From: Crambe crambe
Taxonomy: Eukaryota; Porifera; Demospongiae; Poecilosclerida; Crambeidae
Direction of reading: 5' to 3'
Assembly: GCA_963924555.1 (NCBI GenBank)
Contig: OZ004593.1
Location: forward strand, 3,096,480 to 3,160,479
DNA length: 64,000 nt
In this document: in pieces, positions 62,796 to 64,000 of the stretch
How the letters are laid out: each line of letters starts with the position of its first letter
How positions within the stretch are numbered: the first letter of the stretch is position 1
The notes under the pieces: generated by a model
What the model was told of the DNA's origin: nothing
The model's input: the letters and a program-made list of their open reading frames with translations, nothing else
Database searches by the model: none
Position numbers and translations under genes: made by a program

Positions 62796-64000
62796 TCAAT
62801 TTCGTACCAAAGTTTCTCGTGAATCAAGGAGTGACAAGCTCATTGTTAACCTTCTATCCACGGAATACTCATCCAGTTCTTCCTTTCTTCGTTGACACTT
62901 CTTCATTTGTGATATCATTTTCTTAACCAGCAGTAGCAGCAAGTAAATCAATGGGAGATAAAGGAAAATGATTTGAGCTGCACAAGATATATTAATGAAG
63001 TAGTTATAATCTGTTAACTGATTAACCAGCTCATAGTTATAAAATGACAAGATATTTATGATTAAGAGATTTGTCAAAATCAAGGCATCCAAAATATTGT
63101 GTCGGTGCGACTTGTAAGGTTGTATGATAGCATGTGTACTAAGTACTAATAGGAGGAAAGCCTGAATGGTGGTATAAAATGAAGTCAGGCTGTATGAGAA
63201 AGCAAATATCAGCAATGCTAACAAGCGATACAGAAAATATAAGCCCGAGAAGAACTGGTATTCATTTTTGAAGCTGCTCTGGAAGGAATCAAACAAAGGC
63301 TTGAGTTTCTCCAGTGGCTCCAGTGGAATACACTGACATAAAAGTTTAACGGATCTGGATTCACTGATCTTAGCAAAATGGGTACACTATCATTAACATG
63401 GGTGGGACTAGACCTATTATCACTATGAAGAACAGGGCAGGAAGTGTATAGAGCAGGTGTTTTCCTTGAAAGTAATCCAACTCTCCATTGTAGAAAGCTA
63501 CTTTGCGAAGAATGGTTCTCTCTCTCGCATTACCCTTTCCAGAAAGACCTCCTGGAGTTAGTAGAATTAGTGAGATCTTTGTGCACTCAGAGTAGCATAT
63601 TATGAGGAATCCAGATAAACCATGTATTATCGAATGCTGTGCACTGAACTTAATCCTGCAGACTTTGGAAGTGCATTGATTGCTACAGACTCTCAAAATG
63701 AAGATTATTATCACCACTAACATCAGTGAGTAAAGAACTGTAACATACTTGAATGCCACTATGTCCAATGCTTGAGCTTCTTTCCATATACAATGTTGAA
63801 GAGGTTCAAGTCGAATGCACCTATGATGAACTTATAGGCGATTAAAAGTGCATTGGCAGCATGAGGAAAGCGTATGAAATCATTTGCAGTGATCAGTAAA
63901 GTGTTGGAGATATGAAAGTAGAAGACAAGCCTCCAGTAGTGAAATTGACCTCCAGAAGTATGACGAGAAGGAATAAATAAGTGACGGAAATAATCTCTGA
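62796..64000 (-). pseudogene. gene 5b: C-terminal part of a further family member, disrupted, runs off the window
   Basis: The frames 62796-63296 and 63370-63768 cover the last membrane spans and the tail (KKCQRRKEELDEYSVDRRLT, SLLDSRETLVRN). Between them a 9-bp duplication (CTCCAGTGG twice) and loss of about 19 bp near 63372 shift the frame. Further losses of about 17 bp near 63792 and about 10 bp near 63927 follow. Its tail combines the CQRRKEEL of genes 2/3 with the RETLVRN end of gene 4, another mosaic. It continues beyond 64000. Confidence 0.9.

Noticed and set aside
1-64000. tRNA, rRNA or other classical RNA genes
   Set aside because: I looked for tRNA B-box-like GGTTCGAATCC words and conserved rRNA segments on both strands and found none convincing; a covariance search was not possible.

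Overview
This window looks like animal nuclear DNA, most plausibly from a sponge (demosponge-like). It is AT-rich, has short GT-AG introns, frequent TAGCTAGC-type simple sequence, very dense small inverted-repeat DNA transposons, and no operons, Shine-Dalgarno sites or other bacterial features. The species cannot be fixed from the sequence. Homology statements rest on reading motifs and comparing copies by eye; no database search was run.

The dominant content is a minus-strand tandem family of very large single-exon genes. There are three intact copies (8406-12281, 14942-18754, 21779-25609), one full-length copy with a single frameshift (32944-36794), and two degraded C-terminal remnants (61488-61975 and 62796 to the window end). 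Each full copy encodes about 1270-1291 residues: a signal peptide, a long extracellular part with GGA(I/V)- and FxxN-type repeats typical of right-handed beta-helix (Pmp-like) folds, a beta-rich linker, a cysteine-rich juxtamembrane module, about nine membrane spans and a short basic tail. The copies are mosaics. Genes 1 and 2 share the 5' half and upstream flank, genes 3 and 4 share another 5' type and upstream flank, genes 2 and 3 share the 3' end and downstream flank, and genes 1 and 4 share a different downstream flank. This is the footprint of unequal crossing-over and gene conversion.

Other coding material is sparser. A multi-exon phase-1 gene with a Thr/Pro/Ser repeat lies at 348-2304. 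Two terminal exons of an unrecognised gene lie at 38623-38935. A candidate gene built of tiny phase-0 exons runs from 39501 to 55093, its introns filled with transposons. Remnants include aerolysin-like and lectin-like fragments near 7.0-8.1 kb, a pogo/Tigger-type transposase (46.2-46.8 kb), a hAT-type fragment (51.8-51.9 kb), a non-LTR retrotransposon 3' end (56.1-57.45 kb), and a transposon-associated ORF remnant near 60 kb.

The transposon landscape is rich enough to recover target-site duplications: TTAA (4916-5519), 9-10 bp (28388-28937 and 54345-54925), 7 bp (7193-7893 and 57870-58466) and 5 bp (four CA...TG elements). The most unusual component is a family of long hairpins with a conserved terminus (ACAAGT..., a small ATTT/AAAT palindrome, then GTAGGGAT) but unrelated long stems. 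Each arm is bracketed by GTAGGGAT outside and ATCCCTAC inside. This family and the mosaic receptor-like array are the best candidates for undescribed biology.
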